Positions 1 to 10,339 of a DNA stretch of 64,000 nt are shown in pieces. The first letter of the stretch is position 1. The number at the start of each line of letters is the position of its first letter. The notes beneath the pieces are model-generated. The model was not told the DNA's origin, searched no databases, and saw only the letters and a program-made list of their open reading frames with translations. The position numbers and the translations under genes were made by a program. Source of the stretch: Terriglobia bacterium (lineage in GTDB: Bacteria > Acidobacteriota > Terriglobia > Terriglobales > Acidobacteriaceae). The stretch covers positions 181,104-245,103 of the forward strand of contig JAVUPY010000024.1 of the NCBI GenBank assembly GCA_032252755.1, read 5' to 3'.

Positions 1-590
1 TTCTTCGCCTGTTTGATTCCAATCAGAGTCGCGTAACGGAGCTTGTTGATACCCGATTGAATCGTGAGCACTGCCGGAAGTGGCATATCGACGAACTGGA
101 AGTACCCGGCCTCGAGTTCACGCTTTACGCGAATGCCGCCTTCCGTTTTCTCGATCTGCATGATGATCGTCGCATGCGGCCATCCCAGCAATTCCGCCAG
201 AATGACGCCCGTCTGCGCTGCGCCAAAATCGTCCGACTGCAATCCCGTGAATACCAGGTCGAACTGCTCGTCCTTGATCGCCGCCGCGATTGCCCGCGCC
301 ACGTTGTACGAATCGAGATGCGCGAACCGGTCGTCCTCGAGATGGATCGCCCTGTCGGCGCCCTTCGCCAACGCCTCGCGCAGAACCTGCTGCGCCCTTG
401 CCGGGCCCGCCGTCACCACCACAACCTCGCCCTTATGCTTTTCCCGCTGGCGCAACGCTTCTTCCAGCGCATAAGCATCCGGTTCATTCACTTCGTAGGA
501 AACGTCTTCGCGAATCCATTTACCGGATTCGTTCAATTTCAATGGCGCATCCTTCTGAGGCACCTGCTTCATGCATACCAGAATCTTCAC
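1..590 (-). CDS. etfB: Electron transfer flavoprotein beta subunit, partial (C-terminus beyond window)
   Basis: Reading from a GTG at 590 on the minus strand gives a protein beginning MKILVCMKQVPQKDAPL, typical of EtfB, and the frame stays open to the window edge (about 196 residues). EtfB forms a heterodimer with EtfA that carries FAD and AMP and passes electrons from acyl-CoA dehydrogenases to the quinone pool. The stretch GLQSDDFGAAQTGVILAELLG is the typical EtfB AMP-binding region. An AGGTG lies about 5 bases before the GTG, and no nearby ATG keeps the conserved N-terminus. etfA would be expected just past the left edge; this cannot be checked here. Confidence 0.93.
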   Translation of the reverse strand, partial: MKILVCMKQVPQKDAPLKLNESGKWIREDVSYEVNEPDAYALEEALRQREKHKGEVVVVTAGPARAQQVLREALAKGADRAIHLEDDRFAHLDSYNVARAIAAAIKDEQFDLVFTGLQSDDFGAAQTGVILAELLGWPHATIIMQIEKTEGGIRVKRELEAGYFQFVDMPLPAVLTIQSGINKLRYATLIGIKQAK

Positions 591-758
591 GAGACACCTC
601 GCGCAAGTGGCAAACCAATAAAGATAAATGACCGGAAGTGGGAATCGCAAACAACGGGGGCAGGCCAAAAAACGCTGTCAACTCTTGCGGACAAAAACGT
701 ACGCTCTCCGGCTATCAAACTCGATGTTGGGATTAGGTTCCCTCGGCAAACTCGTTCA

Positions 759-1034
759 TCAGTCGAGGAACGCGACCGACTGCACCCCAGCGATTTCGAA
801 GCGCTTACGGCAACGCATATTCTTGCAGGCCAGCATGTCTTCCCGGCGAACCATGTAGGAGCGCGCCTTGGCAAACTTTGCGCGATCCCGTTCGTCGGCT
901 CGGCCTGGCAGTTGCCGCTTCTTAGTGCGAACCACCCACCCGATATCGTATTCGTTCTCCTGGCGGCAGTGAGGGCAGGTCAGAGAGGCTTTCTTGGTTT
1001 CCTGTCGCTCGTCGTAAAATTCGCGCTCGTCCAT
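759..1034 (-). CDS. Small zinc-ribbon-like hypothetical protein
   Basis: This is a 91-residue basic protein with two cysteine pairs, C20-x2-C23 and C70-x4-C75, spaced like a zinc ribbon, and many Arg/Lys between them. The start is ATG 1034, preceded by a clear GGGAGG about 6 bases upstream; longer versions of the frame run back into the YihY gene and are not credible. I do not recognise a named family. Binding of zinc and perhaps nucleic acid is an inference from the cysteines and charge only. It follows the YihY gene on the same strand after 71 bases and may share its transcript. Confidence 0.7.
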   Translation of the reverse strand: MDEREFYDERQETKKASLTCPHCRQENEYDIGWVVRTKKRQLPGRADERDRAKFAKARSYMVRREDMLACKNMRCRKRFEIAGVQSVAFLD

Positions 1035-1105
1035 CGACAACCTCCCGTGGACATCATTATTCCACAGGAACACCCTTTTACGACTTCCCTCCGCGATTTG
1101 CGGGC

Positions 1106-2101
1106 TCAAGCTGCAGTGTCTTCCCGGCTTTCTTTGTCGTCGGGTCTCAACTTGGGGTGCGCTGGGTCGACCAGGCCACGCTGCGGCAGGAACACTCCCG
1201 GAGCGACCTCCCCGCGCTTCTTCGCATCCTTGTCGCCACGTTCGGCCGCCGCGTGTTCGATCTCGGAATTGATCTCGGCCCCAAGCAGCAGCGCCATTCC
1301 TGTCACGTAGAACCACAGCAGGAGGATGATGACCACCCCAAGAGAGCCATAGGTGGCCGAATAGGTGTTGAAATGAGCGATGTACACCTTCAATCCCAGC
1401 GATACTCCCAGCCACAACACGAACCCGACTATCGAACCGGGCGTCACCCACTCCCAGTGCTGGTCGCGAATATTCGGCCCAAAGTAATAGAGCAGCGCGA
1501 ATGCAAAGAGCATCGCAGCTACCACGATCACCCACTGGATGACTGTCCAGGCAATCATGAAGGTGCTGCCCAGGTTGAAATGGGCTCCGACCCAACCCGC
1601 GGCTGTCCCGCCAAAGACCGCAAGCGCCAATCCCAAAACGATGCAAACGGACATCGCCACCATCAATCCGGTCGCGATCACCCGAAACCGCCAATAGCTA
1701 CGCGTATCGCGAATGTCGTAGACCACGTTGAGCGCACTCATCACCGCAGCAACACCGGTCGCCGCCGTCCAGATCGAGGCAACAATACCGAACGAAATCT
1801 TGCCTCCGCCGCTGGCATTCATGATTTCATTCAGCGTTTTGTTGACGAGGGTATCTGCCGCTCCCGGCAGCACCATCGCCGCATGCTGCAATATGGTCTG
1901 GCGGATCTGGCTTCCCGGGGTGGCCAGGAAGCCGAGGATCGAGAACAGGACAAAAATAAGTGGAAAAATGGATCCCAGGAAGTAATACGAGAGCGCCGCG
2001 GAGCGGTCCATGATCTCGTCTTCGTTGAACTCTCGCCAGACCCGCCGGCTCAATTCCTTCCAGGTCAGGCCGCCCAGTTTCCAAGCAGATTCCGCCGCCA
2101 T
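1106..2101 (-). CDS. YihY/BrkB-family inner membrane protein
   Basis: The 331-residue protein has about six hydrophobic segments, with the family pattern DRSAALSYYFLGSIFPLIF near the N-terminus and LLLWFYVTGMALLLGAEINSE near the end. This matches the YihY/BrkB (UPF0761) family, once misnamed ribonuclease BN; its role is unknown, with transport or envelope functions proposed. A charged cytoplasmic tail of about 45 residues rich in Lys, Asp and Glu follows the last membrane segment. The start ATG 2101 follows a G-rich stretch that may serve as a weak ribosome binding site. The gene is divergent from hypF. Confidence 0.88.
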   Translation of the reverse strand: MAAESAWKLGGLTWKELSRRVWREFNEDEIMDRSAALSYYFLGSIFPLIFVLFSILGFLATPGSQIRQTILQHAAMVLPGAADTLVNKTLNEIMNASGGGKISFGIVASIWTAATGVAAVMSALNVVYDIRDTRSYWRFRVIATGLMVAMSVCIVLGLALAVFGGTAAGWVGAHFNLGSTFMIAWTVIQWVIVVAAMLFAFALLYYFGPNIRDQHWEWVTPGSIVGFVLWLGVSLGLKVYIAHFNTYSATYGSLGVVIILLLWFYVTGMALLLGAEINSEIEHAAAERGDKDAKKRGEVAPGVFLPQRGLVDPAHPKLRPDDKESREDTAA

Positions 2102-2262
2102 GATGCCCCCAAAACCTATTAGGAACCTCGATTGACGGCGAAGCGTTGTACTACACCTAAGTGCGCTCGATCACAATTTGACCGTGACCGCTGTCATGGC
2201 CGCCGGTGAGATCGGCGTCTAGGCTGGAGGCGTCGGAGAAATCTGCCTGCCGGGGACAACCG

Positions 2263-4599
2263 ATGCTTGAACAACTCCAGGTCGCTCAATCAACCAGCGC
2301 TGCCCGGCGCTTGCGTATGGTGATCCGTGGTGCTGTCCAGGGTGTCGGTTTTCGCCCATTCGTTTTTCGCCTCGCGAAAGAACTCGCTCTTCCCGGTTGG
2401 GTCAGCAACACTGCCGCCGGAGTTTTCGTGGAAGTAGAGGGTGATCCCGAGCGTCTCCGCGAATTCCAACTCCGCATCGAACGGGATAAACCGGCCATCG
2501 CCAGCATCCAGAGTCTCGAAAGCTCATTCCTGGACCCGGTCGGCTGCTCCGACTTCACTATCCACGAGAGTAGCGGCGGAGAAAAATCCGTCCTCGTGTT
2601 ACCCGACATCGCGACCTGCCCTGCCTGCCTGGCGGATATCTCCGGCCCGCAGAACCGTCGCTATCGCTATCCGTTCACCAACTGCACCAACTGCGGCCCG
2701 CGATTCACGATTATCGAAGCCCTCCCGTATGACCGCCCATCAACGACGATGCGGCGCTTCACCATGTGCCAGGACTGTGAGCGCGAGTACCGCGATCCCG
2801 CGAATCGCCGTTTCCACGCGCAGCCAAACGCGTGCCCTCAGTGCGGTCCGCAACTCCAGCTCTGGGACAAGAATGGCGTGCGAATCGGCGATCGCGACGA
2901 TGCCCTGCACATGACCGCCGGTGCCATCCGCGCCGGGAAGGTCGTCGCCGTGAAAGGCCTCGGCGGCTTTCACCTGCTGGCCGATGCCCGCAATAACGAG
3001 GCCGTGAAGACTCTCCGCGAAAGGAAGCACCGCGAAGAAAAACCGCTCGCCCTCATGTTTCCGCGACTGTTCTCCATTCGTGGCGATTGCGAGGTCAGCC
3101 CGGCCGAAGAGCGCCTACTCTGCTCGCCCGAGTCGCCCATCGTGCTGTTAAAGCGCAAGCCGTATCCGCGCAGCGGGATCAGCCCCCTCATCGCGCCACG
3201 GAATCCGTGCATCGGCGCCATGCTTCCGTACACACCGCTGCATCACCTGCTCCTCAGTGAGCTGAATTTTCCCGTCGTCGCCACCAGCGGCAACCTCAGC
3301 GACGAACCAATCTGCATCGACGAACGCGAGGCCCTGGAACGTCTCCACAATATCGCCGACTGCTTCCTTGTGCACAACCGCCCCATCGTGCGCCACGCCG
3401 ACGACTCCATCGTCCGCGTCGTAGCTGATCGCGAACTCGTGCTTCGCCGCGCTCGCGGACTCGCACCGCTGCCCGTCTTCACCAAAGACGCCCTCCCCCC
3501 GATCCTCGCAGTTGGAGCGCACCAGAAAAACACGATCGCTGCATCCATCGGAAACCAGGTCTTCGTCAGCCAACACATTGGCGACTTGGAAACTCAGGAA
3601 GCCTACAGCGCCTTCGAGCACGTCATCGAGAGTTTCAAAAAGCTTTACGATTTTGCACCGCAAGCAATCGCCTGCGACCTTCACCCCAACTACATGTCCA
3701 CCGAGTACGCGCGCCGCACCGGTCTCCCGCTCATTAGCGTGCAACACCATTACGCGCACGTGCTGGCTTGCATGGCCGAGAACGAACTCGATGCACCAGT
3801 GCTCGGAGTCTCATGGGACGGTAGCGGCTACGGCCTGGACGGCACGGTTTGGGGCGGAGAGTTTCTCTGGGTAGACGAAACCGGCTTCGAACGCGCAGCT
3901 CATCTTCGGACCTTTACCCTACCGGGCAGCGAGCGAGCCGTAAAGGAACCTCGGCGCAGCGCCCTTGGTATCCTCCACGAATTATTCGGGGCGAATCTCA
4001 AGGAGAAGCACGGCCTCGCACCGGTTCGGGCCTTCACGCCTGCCGAGTTAAAGACGATCGTCGCGATGGTGGAGCACGGCCTGAATTCCCCGCGAACTTC
4101 GAGCGCCGGCCGCCTCTTCGATGGCGTGGCATCGCTCCTAGATCTGCGCCAGACCGTTCGCTTCGAAGGTCAGGCCGCGATGGAATTGGAAGCACTCGCC
4201 ACCGCGGCAGCAACGGACGACGAATACGCTCTGAAGAACACAAACGAATCAGGCCCTCTGGTACTCGATTGGGAACCGATGATCCTCGCCATCCTTGAAG
4301 ATCTTCGGCGTGGGGTCGCCGGCGCGCTGATTGCGCGGAAGTTCCACAACACGCTCGTGAGCATGATGCTCACCGCAGCCGAACAGGTGTTTTCCAAGCG
4401 AACCTCGCCGGACAGCAAGATCGTTCTCACCGGTGGCTGCTTCCAGAACAAACTTCTGACCGAACTCGCAATCCGGCGCTTCAGCGATGCCGGCTATCGC
4501 GTCTACTGGCATCAGCGAATTCCGCCCAATGACGGCGGTATTTCGGTCGGACAAATCATGGCGGCGGCCCGTCAGTTGCGCGCGCCTGCAAAGGAATAG
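2263..4599 (+). CDS. hypF: Carbamoyltransferase HypF (hydrogenase maturation)
   Basis: HypF makes the thiocarboxamide on HypE from carbamoyl phosphate and ATP, the source of the CN ligands of [NiFe] hydrogenase. The domains are in the expected order: acylphosphatase (GAVQGVGFRPF), two zinc-finger motifs (CPAC...CTNC and CQDC...CPQC), a YrdC-like domain, and a Kae1-like C-terminal domain with HHYAH and DGSGYGLDG. From ATG 2263 the protein has 778 residues, near the family norm of about 750. An in-frame GTG at 2206 would add 19 residues but has no ribosome binding site, while GGGGA lies 6 bases before 2263. It leads the hypFCDE operon, with hypC 2 bases downstream. Confidence 0.95.
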   Translation: MLEQLQVAQSTSAARRLRMVIRGAVQGVGFRPFVFRLAKELALPGWVSNTAAGVFVEVEGDPERLREFQLRIERDKPAIASIQSLESSFLDPVGCSDFTIHESSGGEKSVLVLPDIATCPACLADISGPQNRRYRYPFTNCTNCGPRFTIIEALPYDRPSTTMRRFTMCQDCEREYRDPANRRFHAQPNACPQCGPQLQLWDKNGVRIGDRDDALHMTAGAIRAGKVVAVKGLGGFHLLADARNNEAVKTLRERKHREEKPLALMFPRLFSIRGDCEVSPAEERLLCSPESPIVLLKRKPYPRSGISPLIAPRNPCIGAMLPYTPLHHLLLSELNFPVVATSGNLSDEPICIDEREALERLHNIADCFLVHNRPIVRHADDSIVRVVADRELVLRRARGLAPLPVFTKDALPPILAVGAHQKNTIAASIGNQVFVSQHIGDLETQEAYSAFEHVIESFKKLYDFAPQAIACDLHPNYMSTEYARRTGLPLISVQHHYAHVLACMAENELDAPVLGVSWDGSGYGLDGTVWGGEFLWVDETGFERAAHLRTFTLPGSERAVKEPRRSALGILHELFGANLKEKHGLAPVRAFTPAELKTIVAMVEHGLNSPRTSSAGRLFDGVASLLDLRQTVRFEGQAAMELEALATAAATDDEYALKNTNESGPLVLDWEPMILAILEDLRRGVAGALIARKFHNTLVSMMLTAAEQVFSKRTSPDSKIVLTGGCFQNKLLTELAIRRFSDAGYRVYWHQRIPPNDGGISVGQIMAAARQLRAPAKE

Positions 4600-4601
4600 T
4601 T

Positions 4602-4864
4602 ATGTGTCTCGCCGTTCCCGGAAAAATTGAAAGCATTAGAGGCGAGGACTTCGCTCGCGTCGCCCGTGTCGACTTCAGCGGGATCAAGAAAGAAATCAGC
4701 CTGGCCTATGTTCCCGAAGCGAACATCGGAGACTACGTCCTCGTACACGTCGGTTTCGCTATCAGCAAGATCGACGAAGGCGAGGCAAAGCAGGTATTTG
4801 AGTACCTGGCACAGATGGGGCAAACTGGCGGAACTCTCGTCGGATCCCCCGAAGAACTGAAGTT

Positions 4865-4868
<4 letters not shown>
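4602..4868 (+). CDS. hypC: Hydrogenase maturation chaperone HypC
   Basis: This 88-residue protein starts MCLAVPGKI, the HypC/HybG/HupF signature. Cys2 holds the Fe(CN)2CO precursor together with HypD and later contacts the hydrogenase large-subunit precursor. Length and sequence are normal for the family. It starts 2 bases after hypF ends, and its stop overlaps the hypD start in an ATGA arrangement, so the genes are probably translationally coupled. Confidence 0.96.
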
Positions 4869-5952
<1,084 letters not shown>

Positions 5953-5956
<4 letters not shown>

Positions 5957-7038
5957 AGAACACAAAGGATACAAAGGGACACGAAGTCGCCACGCCAAAG
6001 TTCAAGTTGGAGTGTCCCATTCCCATCAGCGACTACCCGACCATCACGCTCGCCCACGGCGGCGGCGGCAAGTTGATGCATCAGCTTCTCGAAAAGATGG
6101 TGCTCCCGGCCTTCCGCAACGATCTGCTGGAGTCGCGCCACGACGGCGCCGTCTTTCCTGTCGGCAACACCCGACTCGCCTTCACTACCGATTCCTACGT
6201 CGTTCACCCGCTATTTTTCCCCGGCGGCGACATCGGCTCGCTCGCCGTCAACGGTACCGTTAACGACCTCGCCATGTGCGGCGCCCGCCCGCTCTATCTC
6301 AGTTGCGGAATGATCCTCGAAGAAGGTCTTCCCATGGAGACCCTCTGGGCTGTCGTACAGAGCCTCCGCTCTTCGGCCGATACCGCCGGCGTCCAACTCG
6401 TGACCGGCGATACGAAAGTCGTGGACAAGGGACAGGGAGACGGCATCTTCCTGAACACCGCGGGCGTCGGGATCGTCGACCACAATCTGTCCATCTCGCC
6501 AGCCAGCGTCCGAGATGGCGATGCCGTGCTCCTGAGCGGCGACGTCGGACGCCACGCGATCGCCATCATGGCCGCGCGCGAGGGTCTCGAATTTGAAACC
6601 ACCATCGAGAGCGACTGCGCCCCACTGAACGGCACCGTTCAGCGCCTGCTCGATGCCGGCCTGGAACTCCACTGCCTGCGTGACCTCACTCGCGGCGGTC
6701 TGGGAACCACGCTCATCGAGATCGCAGAAGCCTCCAAGCTGCAAATCGCCATTGAAGAAACCAGGATCGCCGTTCGTGATGACGTCCTCGGCGCCTGCGA
6801 GGTCCTTGGCTTTGACCCTATTTACCTCGCCAATGAAGGCCGGATGGCAGTGATCCTTCCTGAGAAGCAGGTCGACCGTGCCCTGGAGATTTTGCGCTCT
6901 GGCCACGGCGGCGAATTTGCATCCCGGATTGGAGCTGTGAAGAAGGAGTCGCCCGGTATAGTCACCCTGAAGAGCCGTATCGGCACGACGCGCATCGTCG
7001 ACATGATCACCGGCGAGCAGTTGCCCCGTATCTGCTAG
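5953..7038 (+). CDS. hypE: Hydrogenase maturation protein HypE
   Basis: HypE is an AIR-synthase-like ATPase that dehydrates the carbamoyl group received from HypF to a thiocyanate on its C-terminal cysteine. The protein ends in PRIC, and this final Cys is the acceptor, so the full functional end is present. [14 protein letters not shown] near the N-terminus and [13 protein letters not shown] are typical. I start it at ATG 5953, which overlaps the hypD stop; a longer frame from 5866 runs inside hypD. The N-terminus has about 30 residues before the conserved domain ([12 protein letters not shown]...), somewhat longer than usual. Confidence 0.95.
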
Positions 7039-7151
7039 CTGTGCTCCTCGTAATAAGCCTCCCTGGCCTTCAGTCGCCACACGATCCGGTGATGCGCCTC
7101 ACATCATGCCCCGCACCTCATTGCTAGCCTGAAACTAACGAGGAGGCGATT

Positions 7152-7637
7152 ATGGCCAAGGTGCTCGTAATCGGTTTCGGAAACCCCCTGCGCAGCGACG
7201 ATTCCTTCGGAATCCAGGCCGTCGAAAAACTGAAGCAATCCGTAAACGGCGGCGACATCGAGTTCATCGAATGCCAGCAGTTGACTCCCGAACTTGCCGA
7301 AAAGGTTTCCCGGGCCGACCTCGCCCTTTTCGTCGACGCCGACATGGACGGCGTTGCCGGAACCATCCACAGCCGCCGCGTATTGCCCGCGAATCGTCCG
7401 ACCGGTGAGACCCTCGTGCACCATATCGATCCTTCGACCCTGCTCGGCCTCTCGCAGAGAATCTTCCATCGTGTGCCAGAAGCCATGCTCATGACCGTCA
7501 CCGGCGAATGCTTCGGATACGGCTCGCAGCTAAGTTCCGAGGTCGCCAAGGCCCTTCCCGGGGTCGTCAAACACATGCGCGAGTTGATTGTCGAAAAGTG
7601 CGCGAGCGCCCGTCCTTCGACCGTGACAGTGCACTAG
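7152..7637 (+). CDS. Hydrogenase maturation protease (HyaD/HycI family)
   Basis: The 161-residue protein begins VLVIGFGNPLRSDDSFG, the nickel-dependent endopeptidase fold that trims the C-terminus of a [NiFe] hydrogenase large subunit once nickel is in place. Likely metal ligands are D17, D62 (FVDADMDG) and H90 or H91 (LVHHID). A strong GAGGAGG lies 5 bases before ATG 7152. It sits 113 bases after hypE on the same strand. Each protease is usually specific for one hydrogenase, but that hydrogenase is not in this window. Confidence 0.9.
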   Translation: MAKVLVIGFGNPLRSDDSFGIQAVEKLKQSVNGGDIEFIECQQLTPELAEKVSRADLALFVDADMDGVAGTIHSRRVLPANRPTGETLVHHIDPSTLLGLSQRIFHRVPEAMLMTVTGECFGYGSQLSSEVAKALPGVVKHMRELIVEKCASARPSTVTVH

Positions 7638-7690
7638 CTAGAACATCAGCATTCAGCATTCGGCCACGACAGGCAGTGCGAATGGGAAAA

Positions 7691-7711
7691 GGCTCCGATT
7701 CGTTCGGAGCC
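7691..7711. terminator. Hairpin terminator between convergent genes
   Basis: An 8-bp perfect stem GGCTCCGA/TCGGAGCC closes a 5-base loop. AAAA precedes it and TCTTAT follows it. It lies between the hydrogenase protease (plus) and the SCO-like gene (minus), so it could stop transcription in either direction, though the T-runs are short. Confidence 0.6.
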
Positions 7712-7764
7712 TCTTATCCTGTGTCCTGTAACAACCAGTATCACTGAATCAGTATCACGGAATG

Positions 7765-8622
7765 CTAGTTCATTTTTTTCAAATCCCGAATCACATCGTC
7801 TCGACGCCAGTCATTCCCGTTGTACACGGCCGCGATTTTCCCCGAGGGGTCGAGCAACGCTGTCCGCAGGCTGTGCACGATCTGGTCCCCTTCCTTGTCG
7901 TACGAAAGACCGAAGAAGTTCGCGAATGCCCGTGTATCTTTTGGATTCGCCGAACCAAATTGCCAGTGCTCGAATTTTGGATCGACATTCCCGGCAAAGC
8001 TCTTTCCATAATTCTTCAGAACCGGCGGTGTATCGAATTCCGGATCAATGCTCACGCTGAGCATCTGCAGCTTGCCGTAGATGGCAGGATCGTTCTGCTT
8101 GAGTTCGCGCGCGATCAGTCCAAAGTTGTCGCTCATCCGGATGCAGTAGTCCGGCAGCGGACACCGCGCATAGATGAACGTTAACAGCACCGGTTTTCCC
8201 CGGAACTCGCTCAACTTCACCTGTTTCCCGTCCTGGTTCGAGAAGGCGAAATCGGGCGGCGTATCCCCCGGAACGGGCTCGTGGAGCGAACTAGTGCTGG
8301 GATCGATCGGCGTGCCGGTATCGGTCAACACCACGTTCTCCAGATACGCTCCCTCGGGATCCATTACTAACGAGGCCGTGATGTGGTCGCCCGGTTTCGC
8401 CGCACGCATCACCCAGCCATCGTTCACACTGTAGTCCATCGTCATCGCGCCCATCAGTCCCGGAATTTCCTTGTGAGCGATCGTCAGCGTCTTCTTGTCC
8501 TTATTAACGGCAAGCACCTTGCCTTCCACGGGATAGTGGCGGAACTGGTCGCTCGACTTGCGGCACGCGGCAAGAGAAATAACAGCTAAAACGGCAAGCA
8601 CCACACTGGTGAGATTTCTCAT
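7765..8622 (-). CDS. Copper-binding lipoprotein: CusF-like domain fused to SCO1/SenC thioredoxin fold
   Basis: The 285-residue protein has a lipoprotein signal ending LAAC (C20). A CusF-like beta-barrel follows, with H50 and the methionines of GLMGAMTMDYSV as likely Cu(I) ligands. From about residue 115 there is a SCO1/SenC domain. The SCO cysteines are C154 and C160, spaced CX5C (CPLPDYC) rather than the textbook CX3C, and a later VHSLRT supplies the conserved His. SCO proteins deliver copper to cytochrome oxidase CuA or act as thiol reductases. No oxidase genes lie nearby. Confidence 0.88.
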   Translation of the reverse strand: MRNLTSVVLAVLAVISLAACRKSSDQFRHYPVEGKVLAVNKDKKTLTIAHKEIPGLMGAMTMDYSVNDGWVMRAAKPGDHITASLVMDPEGAYLENVVLTDTGTPIDPSTSSLHEPVPGDTPPDFAFSNQDGKQVKLSEFRGKPVLLTFIYARCPLPDYCIRMSDNFGLIARELKQNDPAIYGKLQMLSVSIDPEFDTPPVLKNYGKSFAGNVDPKFEHWQFGSANPKDTRAFANFFGLSYDKEGDQIVHSLRTALLDPSGKIAAVYNGNDWRRDDVIRDLKKMN

Positions 8623-8694
8623 GAATGCAACCCTGTATTGAAAAGTGTAACCGTCCAGAGCGGCTGGGACAATAATAGCCCCAGAAATTCCACT

Positions 8695-9174
8695 CTATTC
8701 GGGCTCTTCCACAAATTCGATCAGGAACCCGAAGGGATTCTCCGCACGCGATTTCGGGTGCAGGAAAAAGACCGTAGTCCCGCGCGAGCCCGGACGCGGC
8801 GCCTTATCAATGATGCTGAAGCCGCGTTGTTTCAGGTAATCGAATGCGGCCCGCGCATTGCGCACCCGAAATGCCACGTGCGCCAGTCCGCCGCGCCCAC
8901 CATTTTTCTCGATCATCTTCTGCACCGGCGACTCCGGCGACAAAGGCTCGAGTAACTGGATCAGGTTGGGCCCGTCCCCGATTCGCAGTAGTACTTCGCG
9001 CACCTGGTCTTTCCCGCCGACGTCTTCGCGATGCACTTCCTGGAAACCCAGCATCCTGTACGCCTCGACCTGCGCCTCCAGTGCCCCGCTCGGCACCGAA
9101 ATCGCCACGTGATCGACAAAAAGAATACCGGGGACTGCCTGAAATTCGTTGTCGAAATCCGCGGATGCGCTCAT
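8695..9174 (-). CDS. Methylmalonyl-CoA epimerase-like VOC/glyoxalase protein
   Basis: The 159-residue protein follows the methylmalonyl-CoA epimerase pattern: VDHVAISV, an ELL-type segment here LIQLLEPLSPESPVQKM, GLAHVAFRV, and FLHPKS followed by FLIEFVEE. These supply the metal-binding His and Glu of the vicinal-oxygen-chelate fold. The likely reaction interconverts (R)- and (S)-methylmalonyl-CoA in propionate metabolism. The mutase is not nearby, so another VOC substrate is possible. ATG 9174 is preceded by AGGAG. Confidence 0.75.
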   Translation of the reverse strand: MSASADFDNEFQAVPGILFVDHVAISVPSGALEAQVEAYRMLGFQEVHREDVGGKDQVREVLLRIGDGPNLIQLLEPLSPESPVQKMIEKNGGRGGLAHVAFRVRNARAAFDYLKQRGFSIIDKAPRPGSRGTTVFFLHPKSRAENPFGFLIEFVEEPE

Positions 9175-9288
9175 TCCTGCTCCTGGCGCGCCTCACGCGC
9201 ACAGGAGTCCATCATGAGCCTTCAGTTTCATCTGGGCAAGGAAACACTTACGCGGCCGCGAAGCTCTGCCCGGCGAGCCAGAAACCCT

Positions 9289-9735
9289 TCAAGCGCTGGC
9301 CAGCAGTCGCGCAGCATGCGCAAGCAAATCCCGGGGATGAACTGGCTTGGCGAGGATATTGAAATCGTGCCCCTGCTTTCGAGCGTCCAGCAGGATGTCG
9401 CCCGTGGCCGCCTGCCCCGAAAACAGCAATACGTGGCAATCCGGGCAAGTCTGCCGCATCGAGATCGCCAGCGATACCCCGCTCATCCCCGGCATCACCA
9501 CGTCGGAGATCAGCAATTCCGGGGGAATTATCTGCGCCATTTCCAGCGCACTCTCGCCATTGTAGGCCGCATCTGCAACGTAACCTGACGCGGAAAGAAT
9601 CGCTACCAAAGTGTCGGCGATGATCGGTTCATCGTCCACGACCAGAACAACCGGACGAAGGGGAAAATCTTCCGGTTGCAGTCTCTGCGCCTTCAATTCA
9701 TCAAGGGAGACGGTTGGAAACTTGGTGTTTGTCAC
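9289..9735 (-). CDS. Single-domain response regulator (CheY-like)
   Basis: This 148-residue protein has a receiver domain with the acidic pocket VVDDEP, the phospho-acceptor Asp in LLISDVVMPGMSG and the Lys in AKPVHP. A 25-residue N-terminal extension of unknown role precedes it. There is no output domain, so it probably acts by protein contact. The start is a GTG at 9735. The cognate kinase is not adjacent. Confidence 0.85.
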   Translation of the reverse strand: MTNTKFPTVSLDELKAQRLQPEDFPLRPVVLVVDDEPIIADTLVAILSASGYVADAAYNGESALEMAQIIPPELLISDVVMPGMSGVSLAISMRQTCPDCHVLLFSGQAATGDILLDARKQGHDFNILAKPVHPRDLLAHAARLLASA

Positions 9736-9912
9736 GAGGCCCTACCCCACTCCGCAAAGGCTACCAGCAATCGGTTTGTACGGGCTAAGTCTTTAATTTC
9801 TCGGACACATGGCGGTTATCTACCCGCCAAAGCAACGTCACTATACCAACACGCATCTATTACGCTACGTTAACGATAGTTTAAGGCATCTAATCGCCCG
9901 ACACCAACCGGT

Positions 9913-10206
9913 ATGCAGAAACAAGGAAAAAACTCGACAGAACGGCGAGCATTCGCTTCGATCTCGCAGGACGATCTTCCCCATGGCCGCCACGGAAAAC
10001 ACTTCTCCATCGTCGCCGAAATCCTGCGCGATCTTGAAACGTTATCCGACGGAAGAGCGCTTAAAATCCCCTTGGCGGAACTCCCCGACTCCAAGGCCAA
10101 CATCCGCTCGGCGCTGAACCGCGCTTCCAAACTGCGCAAACTCGAAATCGCCACGTCCAGCGACGATGGTCACCTGTACATTTGGAAACCGAAGCTAAAG
10201 GCCTGA
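9913..10206 (+). CDS. Small conserved hypothetical protein
   Basis: The 97-residue protein contains HGRHGKHFSIVAEILRDLETL, then ALKIPLAELPDSKANIRSALNRASK, and ends YIWKPK. I recall similar small proteins from acidobacterial genomes; they look like small helix-turn-helix or DNA-contacting domains, but no function is known to me. The gene is divergent from the response regulator at 9289-9735. Two hairpins follow its stop. Confidence 0.6.
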   Translation: MQKQGKNSTERRAFASISQDDLPHGRHGKHFSIVAEILRDLETLSDGRALKIPLAELPDSKANIRSALNRASKLRKLEIATSSDDGHLYIWKPKLKA

Positions 10207-10226
10207 AACGGAACAATTGTTTCAGG
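10202..10226 (+). terminator. Stem-loop overlapping the stop codon of the small hypothetical
   Basis: CCTGAAAC and GTTTCAGG form a perfect 8-bp stem around a 9-base loop. It begins in the last codons of the preceding gene. No T-run follows, so a role in termination or mRNA stability is only possible. Confidence 0.35.
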
Positions 10227-10261
10227 GCGAAATACAGGTTTGTCCCTGGAGAGTAAAAACA

Positions 10262-10308
10262 AAGATCGGATGAACCCTTCTTCTTGTTCACCCGATCTTC
10301 GGTTTTTT
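10262..10308 (+). terminator. Rho-independent terminator built from a dispersed repeat (family D)
   Basis: AAGATCGG pairs with CCGATCTT, and TGAAC with GTTCA inside it, with one mismatch between. A run of six T follows within four bases. The right arm (TTCACCCGATCTTCGGTT) recurs elsewhere in the window (for example 46976 and 54495), so a repeat seems to have been used as a terminator. Confidence 0.65.
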
Positions 10309-10339
10309 GGTGGTTCTTCGGTTCACCTGATCTTCGGTC

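Noticed and set aside
1157..2122. 321-codon open frame on the plus strand
   Set aside because: It is antisense to the YihY gene and very rich in His, Arg and Gln without hydrophobic core pattern.
2132..2160. TTGACG with a downstream TA-rich segment as the hypF promoter
   Set aside because: The -10 position at 17 bases spacing does not match TATAAT, so the site was not called.
2206..2262. Upstream GTG start for hypF
   Set aside because: It would add residues not seen in HypF proteins and has no ribosome binding site; ATG 2263 is better placed.
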